Positions 51,456-61,149 of a stretch of DNA of 64,000 bases are shown here, one piece after another. Numbering within the stretch: the stretch's first letter is position 1; the number at the start of each line of letters is the position of its first letter. The stretch is from Halorubrum sp. CSM-61 (GTDB lineage Archaea; Halobacteriota; Halobacteria; Halobacteriales; Haloferacaceae). The notes below the pieces were generated by a model. It ran no database searches and had not been told where the DNA came from. It worked only from the letters and a program-made list of their open reading frames with translations. The stretch covers positions 275,991 to 339,990 of the forward strand of contig NZ_RJJW01000005.1 of NCBI RefSeq assembly GCF_003781945.1, in the 5' to 3' direction. The position numbers were made by a program, and so were the translations under genes.

Positions 51456-52247
51456 TCAGGCCTCGACGAACCCGCCCGCGCGGAGCGCCTCGTCGACGGT
51501 CGCGTCGTCGTGGACGACCGCCGACACCGCGCGAGCGATCCCCTCGGGGTCCTCGTGCTGGAAGATCGACCGCCCCATCGACACGCCGGCCGCGTCGCCG
51601 TCCATCGCGCCGCGGACCATCTCCACGGTGTCGCGGTCGGTCCCCCGCGAGCCGCCGGCGATGACGACCGGCAGTCGGGTCGACTCCGTGACGCGGGCGA
51701 AGGAGTCGCCGTCGCCGGAGTACCCCGTTTTCACCACGTCGGCGCCGAGCTCCTCGGCAAGTCGCACCGCGTGCCCGAGCGCCTCCGGATCGGTCTCGTC
51801 GACGCCCGGCCCGCGCGCGTACGCCATCGCGATCACGGGGAGGCCGAGGCGGTCGGCGTCGGCGGTCAGCTCCGCGAGCTCCTCGATCTGGTCCGGCTCG
51901 TGGTCGGAGCCGACGTTGATGTGGAAGGAGACGGCGTCGGCGCCGGCGCGGACCGCGTCCTCGGCGGTGCCGGTGACGCGCTTGTCGCTCTCGTCGGGGC
52001 CGATCGTCGTCGACCCGTTGAGGTGGACGATGTAGCCCGCGTCGTTCTTGTTCTCGTGGACGCGCGGCGCGATCCCGCGCTGGGTGAGCACCGCGTCCGC
52101 GCCGCCGCTCGTCACGCCGTCGATCGTCGACTCGATGTCGACGAGGCCGTCGACGGCGCCCATCGTGAGCCCGTGGTCCATGGGGACGATGAGGTACCGG
52201 TCGTTCGTGGAGATGCGGTCGAGTCGTGCCGAGAGTCCTGCTGTCAT
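51456..52247 (-). CDS. 2-amino-3,7-dideoxy-D-threo-hept-6-ulosonate (ADTH) synthase
   Basis: A 263-residue class I aldolase (TIM barrel, DeoC/FbaB-like) that begins the archaeal shikimate entry. It transfers the aldol unit to aspartate semialdehyde. NDRYLIVPMDHGLTMGAVDGL, VSFHINVGSDHE, the Schiff-base lysine in GADVVKTGYSGDGDSF and the phosphate site VIAGGSRGTDRDTVEMV with VSMGRSIFQHEDP are all in place. It pairs with 3-dehydroquinate synthase II upstream. The trpCBA genes, transcribed in the same direction, lie 81 bp upstream of its start. Confidence 0.92.
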   Translation of the reverse strand: MTAGLSARLDRISTNDRYLIVPMDHGLTMGAVDGLVDIESTIDGVTSGGADAVLTQRGIAPRVHENKNDAGYIVHLNGSTTIGPDESDKRVTGTAEDAVRAGADAVSFHINVGSDHEPDQIEELAELTADADRLGLPVIAMAYARGPGVDETDPEALGHAVRLAEELGADVVKTGYSGDGDSFARVTESTRLPVVIAGGSRGTDRDTVEMVRGAMDGDAAGVSMGRSIFQHEDPEGIARAVSAVVHDDATVDEALRAGGFVEA

Positions 52248-52328
52248 GATGGGTCGGTCGTTGTGTGAAACTGTGGCAATCGTAGGTAAGTGGGTTTCGT
52301 TCGGGGACGTATTGGCTCGAAGCCGCGA

Positions 52329-53198
52329 TCAGCGCGGCTCGGTCGCCGTCGACTCTGCAGCCTCGGCGCGCGCGGCGTAGCCCCGCTCGGCCCCCTCCTT
52401 CAGCTCGCGCGAGAGCGCCTCCAGTCGATCGGCGACCTCGGCGGTCGAGCGGTCCTCCTCGACGCCCTCGGCGACGATGTCGACAAGCGCGGAGCCGACG
52501 ATAATCCCGTCGGCGCCGCCGGCGACGATGCGCTCGGCGTGCTCGCCCGCCGAGATGCCGAACCCGACGGCCTTCGGCACGTCGTACTCGCGGAGCCGGT
52601 CGAGGCTCTGGGTGGTCTGATCGGAGACGTCGTCGCGCGCCCCGGTGGTCCCGAGTCGCGCCTGCACGTAGACGTAGCCCGAGACGCGGCTCATGATCCG
52701 GTCGAGGCGGTCGCCGACCGTGGTGGGCGCGACGATGAAGACGAGATCGAGTCCGAACTCGTCGCAGGCCTCGCGCAGCGGGTCGGCCTCCTCGGCCGGG
52801 AGGTCGGGGACGACGAGCCCCTCGATCCCGGCCGCGGCGGCGCGCTCGACGAACGGTCTTGGTCCAGATTCCGAGCCATACTGGTAAATGAGGTTGTAGT
52901 ACGTCATACAGACCAGCGGCGCCTCCACGTCTACCTCCTCCGCGAACGCGAAGAACCGGTCAGGCGTCATGCCGGCCTCGAGCGCGCGGACCAAGGCCCC
53001 CTGAATGGTCGACCCCTCCGCGATCGGCTCCGAGAAGGGGAGCCCGAGCTCGATGATGTCCGCGCCGCCGCGGTCAAGCGCCTCGACGTACGCCTTCGAG
53101 GACTCGTAGTCCGGGTCGCCGACCGCGAGGTACGGGACGTAGGCGGGGCCGTCGGCGAACGCCTCGGCGATCGCAGCCGAGTTACCGGCGTCCGCCAT
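52329..53198 (-). CDS. trpA: Tryptophan synthase alpha chain
   Basis: A 289-residue TIM barrel that cleaves indole-3-glycerol phosphate to indole. [45 protein letters not shown] contains the catalytic Glu and the phosphate motif. The catalytic Asp lies in the [13 protein letters not shown] segment, and [23 protein letters not shown] follows. It is slightly longer than the usual 265-270 because of a C-terminal Ala/Glu tail. Its ATG directly abuts the trpB stop, consistent with trpCBA cotranscription. Confidence 0.94.
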   Translation of the reverse strand: MADAGNSAAIAEAFADGPAYVPYLAVGDPDYESSKAYVEALDRGGADIIELGLPFSEPIAEGSTIQGALVRALEAGMTPDRFFAFAEEVDVEAPLVCMTYYNLIYQYGSESGPRPFVERAAAAGIEGLVVPDLPAEEADPLREACDEFGLDLVFIVAPTTVGDRLDRIMSRVSGYVYVQARLGTTGARDDVSDQTTQSLDRLREYDVPKAVGFGISAGEHAERIVAGGADGIIVGSALVDIVAEGVEEDRSTAEVADRLEALSRELKEGAERGYAARAEAAESTATEPR

Positions 53199-54503
53199 TC
53201 AGATCCCCCCCGTGAACATCGACATGTCGGGCGCCTCGTCGATGTCGCGCTTGTCCGTCTCCTCGATGGCGGCGTCGAGGTCCTTGTCGCCGCGCCCGGA
53301 GACGTTGACGACGACGCGCTCGCCGAGGTCCTCGTGGTGCTCCTCCAGGAAGCCGAGCGCGTGGGCCGTCTCTAAGGCGGGGATGATCCCCTCCGTGCGC
53401 GAGAGGCGGTGGAACCCCTCCAAGGCGGCGTCGTCGTCGACGGCGACCGGATTCACGCGCCCCTCGTCGACGAGGTACGCGAGCTCGGGGCCGACGCCGG
53501 CGTAGTCGAGTCCGGACGAGATCGAGTGGCTCTCCATGATCTGCCCGTCCGAGTCCTGCAGGAGCTTCGTGCGCGCGCCGTGGAGCACGCCCTCGTCCCC
53601 CGTGTACAGCGACGCCGAGTTCGGCGCGACGCCGGCCTCCTCGTCGACCTCCAGCGTCGAGCCGCCGGCCTCGACCGCGTGCAGGGCGACCGACTCGTCG
53701 TCGACGAAGTCGGCGAACGCGCCCATCGTGTTCGAGCCGCCGCCCGCGCAGGCGACCACGTCGGTCGGGAGGCCGCCCGCCTTCTCGATCGACTGTGCGC
53801 GCGCCTCCTCGGAGATGACCGCCTGGAAGTCCCGGACCATCACCGGGAAGGGATGCGGGCCGACGATCGAGCCGATCACGTAGTGGGTGTCCTCCACCGT
53901 GGCGGCCCAGTCGCGCATCGTCTCGGAGATGGCCTCCTTCAGCGTCCCGCGCCCCGCGGTGACCGGCTTCACCTCGCTCCCGTTGAGCTTCATCCGGAAG
54001 ACGTTGGGGCGCTGGCGGTTGATGTCGCGCTCGCCCATGTAGATCGTACAGGGCATGTCGAGGTGGGCGGCCGCCATCGCGGTCGCGGTGCCGTGCTGAC
54101 CGGCGCCCGTCTCCGCGATGATCCGCTCTTTGCCCATGTACTTCGCCAAGAGCACCTGTCCGAGCGCGTTGTTCAGCTTGTGGGCGCCGCCGTGGAGGAG
54201 GTCCTCGCGCTTGAGGAACACCTCCGTGTCGTAGCGCTCCGAGAGACGGTCGGCGCGCTGGAGGGGCGTCGGCCGGCCGCCGAAGTCCGCGAGCCGCTCG
54301 CGGAACTCCTCGATGAACCCGTCCTCGTTGCCGAGGACGTAGCGCTCGTAGGCGTCGGTCAGCTCCTCGATCGCGGGCATCAGTGCCTCCGGGACGTACT
54401 GGCCGCCGTAGCGGCCGAACTTCCCGTCGTCGCGGCCGCGCTCGCGGCCGGGGCGTCGCCTCCGCTCCGTCTCGTCCGTCGTCGGTGTGTCGGTCTCGCT
54501 CAT
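53199..54503 (-). CDS. trpB: Tryptophan synthase beta chain
   Basis: A 434-residue PLP enzyme that joins indole and serine. [20 protein letters not shown] opens the TrpB domain. The PLP lysine is in [18 protein letters not shown], the phosphate site in [15 protein letters not shown], and [16 protein letters not shown] is intact. It is a TrpB1-type protein (about 400 aa) with a 25-residue Arg/Glu tail in front. ATG at 54503 overlaps trpC by 4 bp (ATGA), which fixes the start. Confidence 0.95.
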   Translation of the reverse strand: MSETDTPTTDETERRRRPGRERGRDDGKFGRYGGQYVPEALMPAIEELTDAYERYVLGNEDGFIEEFRERLADFGGRPTPLQRADRLSERYDTEVFLKREDLLHGGAHKLNNALGQVLLAKYMGKERIIAETGAGQHGTATAMAAAHLDMPCTIYMGERDINRQRPNVFRMKLNGSEVKPVTAGRGTLKEAISETMRDWAATVEDTHYVIGSIVGPHPFPVMVRDFQAVISEEARAQSIEKAGGLPTDVVACAGGGSNTMGAFADFVDDESVALHAVEAGGSTLEVDEEAGVAPNSASLYTGDEGVLHGARTKLLQDSDGQIMESHSISSGLDYAGVGPELAYLVDEGRVNPVAVDDDAALEGFHRLSRTEGIIPALETAHALGFLEEHHEDLGERVVVNVSGRGDKDLDAAIEETDKRDIDEAPDMSMFTGGI

Positions 54504-55312
54504 GTCGTGTGCTCCGTTGTCGCGTCCGGTGTTCCGTCGTCCTCGTCCGCCTCCGCCCGCACCAACTCGCGCGTGTTCGCCGCCACGTCGCCGTCCATGA
54601 TCGCGCTGCCGACGAGGAGGGCGTCGGCGCCCGCCGCGCGCATCCGCCGGACGTCGGCGGGCGACCCGATCCCGCTCTCGGCGATCAGCGTCACGTCGTC
54701 GGGAACGTGGGGCGCCACCGACTCGAAGGTTCCGAGGTCGACCTCGAGTCTTCCGAGGTCGCGGTTGTTCACGCCGATCGTCGTCGCGCCCGCGTCGAGC
54801 GCGCGCTCCAGCTCCTCGCGGTCGTGGACCTCGACGAGGACCTGAAAACCCCGATCGCGCGCGGCCGCCAGCAGGTCCGGGAGGTCGTCCCCGACGAACC
54901 GGGCGATCAGCAGGACCACGTCGCTTGCGACGGCGTCGAGCTGCGACTCCGCGACGACGAAGTCCTTCCGGAGGACGGGCACGTCGACCGCCTCGCGCAC
55001 GCGTTCGAGCGTGTCGGTGCTCCCGCCGAAGTGCGCCGGCTCGGTGAGCACGCTCAGCGCGGTCGCGCCGCCGGCGACCATCCCCTCCGCGAGCGCGACC
55101 GGGTCGTCCTCGCGGGTACCCTCCGTCGTGGGGCTCGTGGGCTTCACCTCGGCTATCACCGGGACGCGCCCCTCCGCCCCGGCGCGGTCGAACGCCGCCC
55201 GCAGGTCGCGCGGCTCGACGGCGACCTCGCCGGATCGGCCCTCGGCCGCCCGGTCGCGGGCCGCCGACAGGATCGATCTGACCGCCGGGGCCAGCTCGGT
55301 TTGATCCTCCAT
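54500..55312 (-). CDS. trpC: Indole-3-glycerol phosphate synthase
   Basis: A 270-residue TIM barrel that closes the indole ring. [49 protein letters not shown] holds the catalytic Lys and the conserved [57 protein letters not shown] and [16 protein letters not shown] are canonical. It opens the trpCBA operon. An 18-bp perfect palindrome overlaps its start codon, so transcription is likely blocked by a repressor there. No anthranilate genes are adjacent. Confidence 0.95.
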   Translation of the reverse strand: MEDQTELAPAVRSILSAARDRAAEGRSGEVAVEPRDLRAAFDRAGAEGRVPVIAEVKPTSPTTEGTREDDPVALAEGMVAGGATALSVLTEPAHFGGSTDTLERVREAVDVPVLRKDFVVAESQLDAVASDVVLLIARFVGDDLPDLLAAARDRGFQVLVEVHDREELERALDAGATTIGVNNRDLGRLEVDLGTFESVAPHVPDDVTLIAESGIGSPADVRRMRAAGADALLVGSAIMDGDVAANTRELVRAEADEDDGTPDATTEHTT

Positions 55313-55327
55313 TAGTGTACACTAATG
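55310..55327. promoter_or_regulatory. Candidate TRP-box operator on the trpC start codon
   Basis: CATTAGTGTACACTAATG is perfectly palindromic over 18 bp. Its first three bases are the complement of the trpC ATG. The central TGTACA equals the TRP box known for TrpY in Methanothermobacter. A TATA-like CTTATGA (RC of 55339-55345) lies about 30 bp upstream of the ATG, so a bound repressor would cover the transcription start. The regulator gene is not in the window. Confidence 0.65.
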
Positions 55328-55468
55328 CACGTATCTGTTCATAAGACTTGCGGGGGGAAGGGGCGTTGGAGAAATCCATTCGCAACGCCGTCGCCGAGCG
55401 CGTCCGGACGCTCGGAGGGGCGGGGCGGTTCGACGCATATTTCGCCGTCGGCGGCGACCTCCTCGTGA

Positions 55469-56359
55469 ATGAGTCGCTACGGGACGGCCGGCCGTTTTCT
55501 GCTACTGTGTGCCGTCTGGGGAACGGCGTTCATGGCGACGGACGTCGGCCTCGCGGACCTCCCCGCGGTGCCGTTCGCGGCCGCGCGCTTCGACGTCGCC
55601 GCCGCGCTGCTGTTCGCCGCCGTTCTCGCGTCCGGCACCGAGTTCCGCCCCCGGACTCGGGACGACTACGTCTACGTGCTCGTCGGCGGCGCGCTCATCA
55701 TCGGCGCCCACCACGCGTTCCTCTTCGCCGGCCAGCGGTACATCACGGGCGGCGTCGCCGCCGTTCTGTTGGGTCTCGTCCCGGTGGTGACGCCCGCGCT
55801 CACGCGCCTCGTCTCCACCGACGCGGAGTTCACCGCCGCCACCGCGCTCGGCGTCGCGCTCGGGTTCGTCGGCGTCGTCGTCATCGCCGACCCCGACCCC
55901 GCGAATATCGCGGACAGCGTCCTCGGCGTGTCGCTCGTGCTCGCGTCCGCGCTCGCGTTCGCCGTCGCCGCGGTCGTCACGCACAGCCGATCGCCGTCGA
56001 TGCCGTTCCTCTCCACGCAGGCGTGGATGATGGCCGTCGGTGCGGTCGTCCTCCACGCCGCCGTGCTCGCTCTCCCCGGCCAGTCGTTCGCGGCCGCCGC
56101 GTGGACGCCGTCCGCGCTCGGCGCACTCGCGTACCTCTCCGCGGTCGCCGGCGTCGGCGGCTTCCTGCTGTACTTCACGCTCCTCGACGACCTCGGCCCC
56201 ATCGAGATGAGCTTCATCGAGTACGTGATTCCCGTGTTCGCGGCGCTGGCGGGCTGGCTCGTGCTCGGGCAGGACGTGACGCCCGCGACCGTCGCCGGGT
56301 TCGCGTTCATCTTCGGGGGGTTCGTCGCCGCGAAGTGGCGGGCGCTGCCTCGGCCGTAG
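55469..56359 (+). CDS. EamA/DMT-superfamily transporter
   Basis: A 296-residue ten-helix drug/metabolite transporter with two EamA repeats (about 10-140 and 150-290). The segment [39 protein letters not shown] and the second-half [48 protein letters not shown] are typical. It likely exports amino acids or small metabolites. Substrate is unknown. It is divergent from trpC, and export of an aromatic compound is conceivable but unsupported. Confidence 0.88.
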   Translation: MSRYGTAGRFLLLCAVWGTAFMATDVGLADLPAVPFAAARFDVAAALLFAAVLASGTEFRPRTRDDYVYVLVGGALIIGAHHAFLFAGQRYITGGVAAVLLGLVPVVTPALTRLVSTDAEFTAATALGVALGFVGVVVIADPDPANIADSVLGVSLVLASALAFAVAAVVTHSRSPSMPFLSTQAWMMAVGAVVLHAAVLALPGQSFAAAAWTPSALGALAYLSAVAGVGGFLLYFTLLDDLGPIEMSFIEYVIPVFAALAGWLVLGQDVTPATVAGFAFIFGGFVAAKWRALPRP

Positions 56360-56482
56360 CGGTCCGAAAAGCCGGTGAGATCGCCGCCCGAACCGACTTA
56401 CCGCTCCGCCGCTGTCGGTCGAGGGCGATCCTGAGATATCGACGGGCCACCGTTTAAGTAATCAAATCATCCAACAAGAGAT

Positions 56483-56947
56483 ATGGACACGACGGGAACG
56501 TCGGGCGTCTTCGCGCGTAAGTTTGACGAGATCGACCGCGCCGTAGAGGTCGGCTTCGCCGGCGGACGAGTCATCTCGGTGTCGTTCCCGGAGTCGACGC
56601 CGGCGGACGCGACCCCGGACCACGACCTGCTCGATCGGATCGAGGCGTACCTCGACGGCGAGCGCGACGCGTTCGACGACGTCGCCACCGGGCTCACGGT
56701 CCCCACCGATCAGCGAGAGGTCCTCGAAGCGCTCGAGACGATCCCCTACGGCGAGGAGGTCTCGGTCAGCCGCCTGACGCGGCTGGCCGCGCTCGACGCC
56801 GACGACCCGGAGGACCTGGAGCTCGTGACCGACGCCCTCCGCGAGAACCCGATTCCGATCCTCTTCCCGGACCACCGGGTACAGGGCGGCCCGTACGCCA
56901 CGCCGGACGGCGTGCGAGAGCGGCTCCGACGCGTCGAGAGTATATAA
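56483..56947 (+). CDS. MGMT-family protein lacking the alkyl-acceptor cysteine
   Basis: A 154-residue protein with the O6-methylguanine-DNA methyltransferase DNA-binding fold in residues 75-150: TDQREVLEALETIPYGEEVSVSRLTRL and NPIPILFPDHRVQGG. In active methyltransferases the last motif is PCHRV. Here Asp130 replaces the cysteine, so alkyl transfer is impossible. It is most like an alkyltransferase-like (ATL) protein, which binds lesions and recruits repair. The TTTAAGTAA at 56453-56461 is centred about 27 bp before the ATG, so the mRNA is probably leaderless. Confidence 0.82.
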   Translation: MDTTGTSGVFARKFDEIDRAVEVGFAGGRVISVSFPESTPADATPDHDLLDRIEAYLDGERDAFDDVATGLTVPTDQREVLEALETIPYGEEVSVSRLTRLAALDADDPEDLELVTDALRENPIPILFPDHRVQGGPYATPDGVRERLRRVESI

Positions 56948-56966
56948 GAAAGAAGCGGGGACCGCG

Positions 56967-57431
56967 CTACTCCCGGCCGTGCTCCTCGATGTTGTCCCAG
57001 ACGACGGCCATCAGCTCGCCCGTCTTCTCCACGAGGTCGTCGACGGCGTCGCCGCAGTCGCCGGGCGCGCAGCCGAGGTCCCGGATCGCCTTCGTCGCCG
57101 ACACGTGATGGACGTGCACGAGGTCGTCGGCCTCGCGTTCGTACACGAGCGTGGTGCAGGGTAACATCCCCGCGAGCGTCGGGTCGATCGAGAGCGCGTC
57201 GTACGCGATCTCCGGGTGGCAGACGACGATCAGGGCCGTGCGCTCGGCGTCGTCGTGGCCGAGCATGCCCTCGATCATCTCGTCGAGTCGCGTGACGCGG
57301 ACCGTCTCGAAGTCGGCCAGCTCGTGTTCGATCTGCACGAACGGGACCGCGTCCTCGAACGGCACGTCGAGGGTCGTGTGGAGCGCCTCGTCGGCGGTCG
57401 GCGCGCGCGATTCGGCCGCGGTGTCGCTCAT
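56967..57431 (-). CDS. DUF302 domain protein
   Basis: A 154-residue protein of the DUF302 fold (ATP-grasp-like small alpha/beta domain of unknown function). The segments DVPFEDAVPFVQIEHELADFETVRVTRL, IVVCHPEIAYDALSIDPTLAGMLPCTTLVYE and VHHVSATKAIRDLGC fit. A Cys-Pro-Gly-Asp-Cys-like CAPGDC near residue 125 adds cysteines. DUF302 proteins may bind a small ligand. It is convergent with the MGMT-like gene and divergent from the JAMM protease gene. Confidence 0.82.
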   Translation of the reverse strand: MSDTAAESRAPTADEALHTTLDVPFEDAVPFVQIEHELADFETVRVTRLDEMIEGMLGHDDAERTALIVVCHPEIAYDALSIDPTLAGMLPCTTLVYEREADDLVHVHHVSATKAIRDLGCAPGDCGDAVDDLVEKTGELMAVVWDNIEEHGRE

Positions 57432-57556
57432 ACGGGCGCTTCCGGAGGCGACGGTAAAAAGGCTCCGCGCCGACCAACCCCTGCCGCTACCTCGGACGGG
57501 CCGCGTCGCTTGCCGGACGGGACGGACTTATCGGGCGGACCCGCCTCACTCCACCC

Positions 57557-57985
57557 ATGATCGAACTCTCGCGGGCGGTGTACGACGACATCGTGTACCA
57601 CGCGTACGAGGGCGACGAAGCGGAGATCTGCGGCGTCCTCGCGGGGACGCACGGCGACGACGGCGAGCCGAGCGTCGTCACCGACACGTACCGGGCCGAG
57701 AACGTCGCCGAGACGCCCGAGATCCGGTACCTGATCGACCCCGAGGAGCAGTTCGAACTCATCGAGACGATCGAGGACGACGGGCTCGACGTGGTCGGGT
57801 TCTACCACTCGCACCCGACCGGGCCGGCCAATCCGAGCGAGACGGACGCCGCGCGGGCGACGTGGCCCGACCACTCGTACGTCATCTGCGCGCTCGACGG
57901 CTACCCGTTCGTCGGCTCGTGGCGCTGGCGCGGCGACGACGACGGGTTCGAACAGGAGACGGTCTCGATTCGGAGCGAGCGGTAG
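57557..57985 (+). CDS. JAMM/MPN+ metalloprotease (desampylase-like)
   Basis: A 142-residue single-domain JAMM protease. The zinc site is complete: Glu23 (EAEICGVLAG), His84 and His86 in GFYHSHPTGPANPSETDAAR, Ser94 and Asp97 (spacing H-S-H-x7-S-x2-D). Such enzymes in Haloferax (HvJAMM1) remove ubiquitin-like SAMPs from proteins. Mycobacterial Mec+ uses the same fold to release cysteine from CysO. CTTATCGG at about 57526-57533 is centred 27 bp before the ATG. E1, Ubl and cysteine synthase genes are within 5 kb, which supports either role. Confidence 0.9.
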   Translation: MIELSRAVYDDIVYHAYEGDEAEICGVLAGTHGDDGEPSVVTDTYRAENVAETPEIRYLIDPEEQFELIETIEDDGLDVVGFYHSHPTGPANPSETDAARATWPDHSYVICALDGYPFVGSWRWRGDDDGFEQETVSIRSER

Positions 57986-58015
57986 GACCCTTTAAGCGGC
58001 GCGCGCTGCGCCGCA

Positions 58016-58771
58016 CTATTCCGCGCCGTTCGCGCCGTCCGCGTCGACCTCCCGGCGGTTCCGAACCACGAGCACAGGACCGACCGACGCGGCCGCGACC
58101 CGACCGCTCTCGTCGCCGAAGACGAGCGAGCGGAACGACGGCGCGCGCTCGCCCATCACGACGGCGTCGTGACCTGGGACCGCGTCGATCAGCGCGTCGA
58201 ACGCCGACCCGTCGGCCGCCCGTTCCGTGACCGCGTCGATCCCCGCGTCGCGGAGCCGACCGGCCGCGGCCTCCAGTCGGCCGGCGGTGGTATCACTGAC
58301 ACCGCCGGCGTCGCCGGGCCCGCCGGACAGATCCGCTCCAGCCGCGAGAAACAGCGTGACGCCGATGTCGCGGTCTCCGACCACGTCCTCGACGAACGAG
58401 AGGATCCGGTCGACGTCGACGTCGCCCGAGAGCGACACCAGGATCCGGTCGACGTCGCCGGTCGGTCTGGAGACGGCGAACGCGTCCGCGCCCACCTCGT
58501 CGGTGACGCGCCGGACCGTCTGCTTGCGATCGCGCGTGAACACGAGCCGGTGGTCGGCGTCGCCGCCGGCGGCCCGGAACTCCTGGCTCAGGTCCTCCAG
58601 CGCGGCGGTCGCGCGGTCCTCGAACTGGAGCCGGGCCTGGTCCGGCGGCGTCTGCTCAGGCAGGACGTGGTAGCCGAGCACCGTCACGTCGACGGTGCCG
58701 AGCAGCGACATCAGGCCGGGCGAGACCGTCTCCCCCTCCAGCACCGCGACGGGAACGAGTACTCGTGTCAT
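58016..58771 (-). CDS. Two-domain UspA-like protein partnered with an APC permease
   Basis: A 251-residue protein with Usp-like halves. The first half begins RVLVPVAVLEGETVSPGLMSLL. The second ends AVVMGERAPSFRSLVFGDESGRVAAASVGPVLVVRNRR, where the ATP-binding Gly pattern is incomplete. ATP binding is therefore doubtful. Its ATG is directly adjacent to the stop of the APC permease gene, the common haloarchaeal APC-Usp arrangement, suggesting that it modulates transport. Confidence 0.85.
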   Translation of the reverse strand: MTRVLVPVAVLEGETVSPGLMSLLGTVDVTVLGYHVLPEQTPPDQARLQFEDRATAALEDLSQEFRAAGGDADHRLVFTRDRKQTVRRVTDEVGADAFAVSRPTGDVDRILVSLSGDVDVDRILSFVEDVVGDRDIGVTLFLAAGADLSGGPGDAGGVSDTTAGRLEAAAGRLRDAGIDAVTERAADGSAFDALIDAVPGHDAVVMGERAPSFRSLVFGDESGRVAAASVGPVLVVRNRREVDADGANGAE

Positions 58772-60196
58772 TTACAGGGCCCCCTTGAGCGTCACGTCGC
58801 GGGCGTAATAGAAGTACCATCCGGCCGTGACGGCGATGACCACGACCCCGACGGCGATCGAGAGTCGGTCCATGAACGCGATCAGCCCGAAGCTGGCGAG
58901 CGCGCCGACGACGGGGATGACTGGCCCTCCGGGTACGACGAAGTCGGGGTCGTACCACTCGGGCCGGTCCCGGCGGATGGCCACGAGCGCGACGCACATC
59001 AGCCCGTACATGATCAGGTGGAGGAAGGAGGCGACCTCGGCGAGCAGCTGGACCTGTCCGGTCGCCGCCAGGACGACGACCGGACCGCCGGCCATGCCGA
59101 GCGCCACGTGCGGCGTGCCGTACCGCAGGTTGATCCGGCTCGCCCACCGCGGGAGGAGCGCGTCCTTCGAGACCCCGTAGATCGCCCGCGAGGTGCTGAG
59201 AATCGACGCGTTCGCCGACGACATCGTCGCCAACAGCCCGCCGACGATGATCACGAGCGCTCCGGTGGGGCCGAGGAGCGCCCGCCCGACCTCGACCATC
59301 GCGGTCTCGCCGGCCGAGAGCAGCGCGTCCCGGGTGAAGATGTTCGTCGCGACGAAGATGGTCAGCACGTACAGGACCGTGACGATCACCACGGATCCGA
59401 CCATCGCCAACGGGAGGTTCCGGCCGGGGTCCTTCATCTCCCCGGCCACCGTCGCCACCTGCGCGAACCCGAGGTAGGAGGTGAACACGAGCGCGGCGAC
59501 CGAGAGGATCGGCACGGCCTCCCAGACGCTCTCGGCCTCTCCGGGCGGCGTCTCGACGGCGACGACCCCGAACGCCTCCAGGAGGCCGAACCCGAGGAAG
59601 GCGGCCAGCATCGATAACAGTAGCGCGACGATGCCGTTCTGGAGCTTCGCGGCGTTCTCGGTACCGGTAACGTTCAAAACGGTGAACGCGACACCGGCGA
59701 CGACGGCGATGACGGAGACGATCGCGCCCGAGCCCGCGCCGACCGTGACCCCGACCTGCGCGAGCGCGTCGAGCGCGTAGTACCCGAGTCCGACGAGGTA
59801 GAAGGCGGTCGCGAACACCAGCCCGAGCCACAGCGACAGCCCGATGACCGTCCCGACGAGCGTCCCCAGCCCCCGCGAGATGAAGTAGTAGCCGCCGCCG
59901 CTCCGCGGCATCGCGGTCGCCAGCTCCGAGGTCGGGAGCGCGACGAGGAGCGCGATCAGCCCGCCGACCGCGAACGAGGCGGTCGCCGCCGTCCCGATCT
60001 CACCGCCGGCGAGGCCGGGGAACACGAAGATCCCGGCCCCGATCATCGTCCCGATCCCGATCGCGAGACCGCCCGTCAGGCCGATGGTGCGCTCGAGCTC
60101 GGCGCCCTCGGTGATCGTCGCCTCCTCCGTCTCGGCGACCGACTCCGCGACCGGCGCGTCGCCGTCGAGGTTGCGGCCGCTCGGCTCGTCGGTCAT
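58772..60196 (-). CDS. APC-family amino acid permease
   Basis: A 474-residue membrane transporter with 12 helices. LAIGIGTMIGAGIFVFPGLAGGEIGTAATASFAVGG holds the unwound GAGIFV substrate segment of the APC fold. ELATAMPRSGGGYYFISRGLGTLVGT and VFTSYLGFAQVATVAGEMKDPGRNLPLAMVGS are also family motifs. The start at 60196 leads with about 35 acidic residues in the cytoplasm. It is likely an amino acid or cationic amino acid importer. It is directly followed by a Usp-like gene on the same strand. Confidence 0.92.
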   Translation of the reverse strand: MTDEPSGRNLDGDAPVAESVAETEEATITEGAELERTIGLTGGLAIGIGTMIGAGIFVFPGLAGGEIGTAATASFAVGGLIALLVALPTSELATAMPRSGGGYYFISRGLGTLVGTVIGLSLWLGLVFATAFYLVGLGYYALDALAQVGVTVGAGSGAIVSVIAVVAGVAFTVLNVTGTENAAKLQNGIVALLLSMLAAFLGFGLLEAFGVVAVETPPGEAESVWEAVPILSVAALVFTSYLGFAQVATVAGEMKDPGRNLPLAMVGSVVIVTVLYVLTIFVATNIFTRDALLSAGETAMVEVGRALLGPTGALVIIVGGLLATMSSANASILSTSRAIYGVSKDALLPRWASRINLRYGTPHVALGMAGGPVVVLAATGQVQLLAEVASFLHLIMYGLMCVALVAIRRDRPEWYDPDFVVPGGPVIPVVGALASFGLIAFMDRLSIAVGVVVIAVTAGWYFYYARDVTLKGAL

Positions 60197-60285
60197 GTGA
60201 GGACGGATACGAACGAGCGCCGGATAAATGTGGGAGACGGACCGCAGGGACGGGGGCCGGCGGAACGGCGCGGGACCCCGGCCGT

Positions 60286-61149
60286 TCAGTCGCTCGCTTC
60301 GATCTCCGGCTCCGCCTCGTCGTCGCCGCCGACGTCGATGGCGCAGGAGGCGGAGTACTCCACGTCGTGGACCGACTCGATGGCGGGGTCGTCGCCGCAG
60401 ACGGGGCAGTCGTCGCGCTTGGGGATATCCACCTTGTCGAACTCCATGTCGAGCGCGTCGAAGAAGAGCATGGAGCCGTCGAGCGTCTCGCCCTCGCCGA
60501 TGATGTGTTTGACCGTCTCGGTCGCCTGCAGACAGCCGACGGTGCCGGGGAGGACGCCGAGGACCCCGGCGGTCGCGCAGTTCGGGACCATCCCGGCCGG
60601 CGGCGCCTCGGGGAACAGACAGCGGTAACACGGCGAGTCGTCGCCGCCCGCGAACGTCGTCACCTGCCCCTCGAACTTGAAGATGGAGCCGTGCGAGAAG
60701 GGGATCCCGGCGAGCGTGCAGGCGTCGTTGACGAGGTACCGCGTCGCGAAGTTGTCGGTCCCGTCGACGACGAAGTCGTAGCCGTCGATGAGGTCCTCGA
60801 TGTTGTCGGGTCGGACGCGCAGCTCGTGTTTCCGCACGTCGATATCGGGGTTGAGCTGTTCGACGAAGTCGGCGGCGGAGTCGACCTTCTTGCGCCCCAC
60901 GTCGTCGTTTCCGTGGATAACCTGCCGCTGGAGGTTCGACAGCTCGACCTCGTCGTCGTCGGCGATCCCGAGTGTGCCGACGCCGGCGGCGGCGAGGTAC
61001 TGGATGATCGGCGCGCCGAGCCCGCCGGCGCCGAGCACGAGCACCTCGGCGTCGAGCAGGGCCTTCTGGCCCTCGGGACCGACGTCGTCCATGATGATGT
61101 GTCGGGAGTACCGGTCGAGCTGGGTGGGATCGAGGTCGAGATCGCTCAT
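60286..61149 (-). CDS. ubaA: E1-like adenylyltransferase UbaA (ThiF/MoeB family)
   Basis: A 287-residue E1-like enzyme that adenylates the C-terminus of ubiquitin-like SAMPs for protein modification and for sulfur activation (tRNA thiolation, molybdopterin). The ATP site is GAGGLG (residues 40-45). SNLQRQVIH, the VDGTDNFATRYLVND block, the catalytic Cys191 (PNCATAGVLGVLPG) and a zinc site (Cys174, Cys177 in SPCYRC; Cys248, Cys251 in CPVCG) are all present. No rhodanese domain is fused, but a separate rhodanese gene lies 2 kb on. ATG at 61149 fits the family start. Confidence 0.93.
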   Translation of the reverse strand: MSDLDLDPTQLDRYSRHIIMDDVGPEGQKALLDAEVLVLGAGGLGAPIIQYLAAAGVGTLGIADDDEVELSNLQRQVIHGNDDVGRKKVDSAADFVEQLNPDIDVRKHELRVRPDNIEDLIDGYDFVVDGTDNFATRYLVNDACTLAGIPFSHGSIFKFEGQVTTFAGGDDSPCYRCLFPEAPPAGMVPNCATAGVLGVLPGTVGCLQATETVKHIIGEGETLDGSMLFFDALDMEFDKVDIPKRDDCPVCGDDPAIESVHDVEYSASCAIDVGGDDEAEPEIEASD

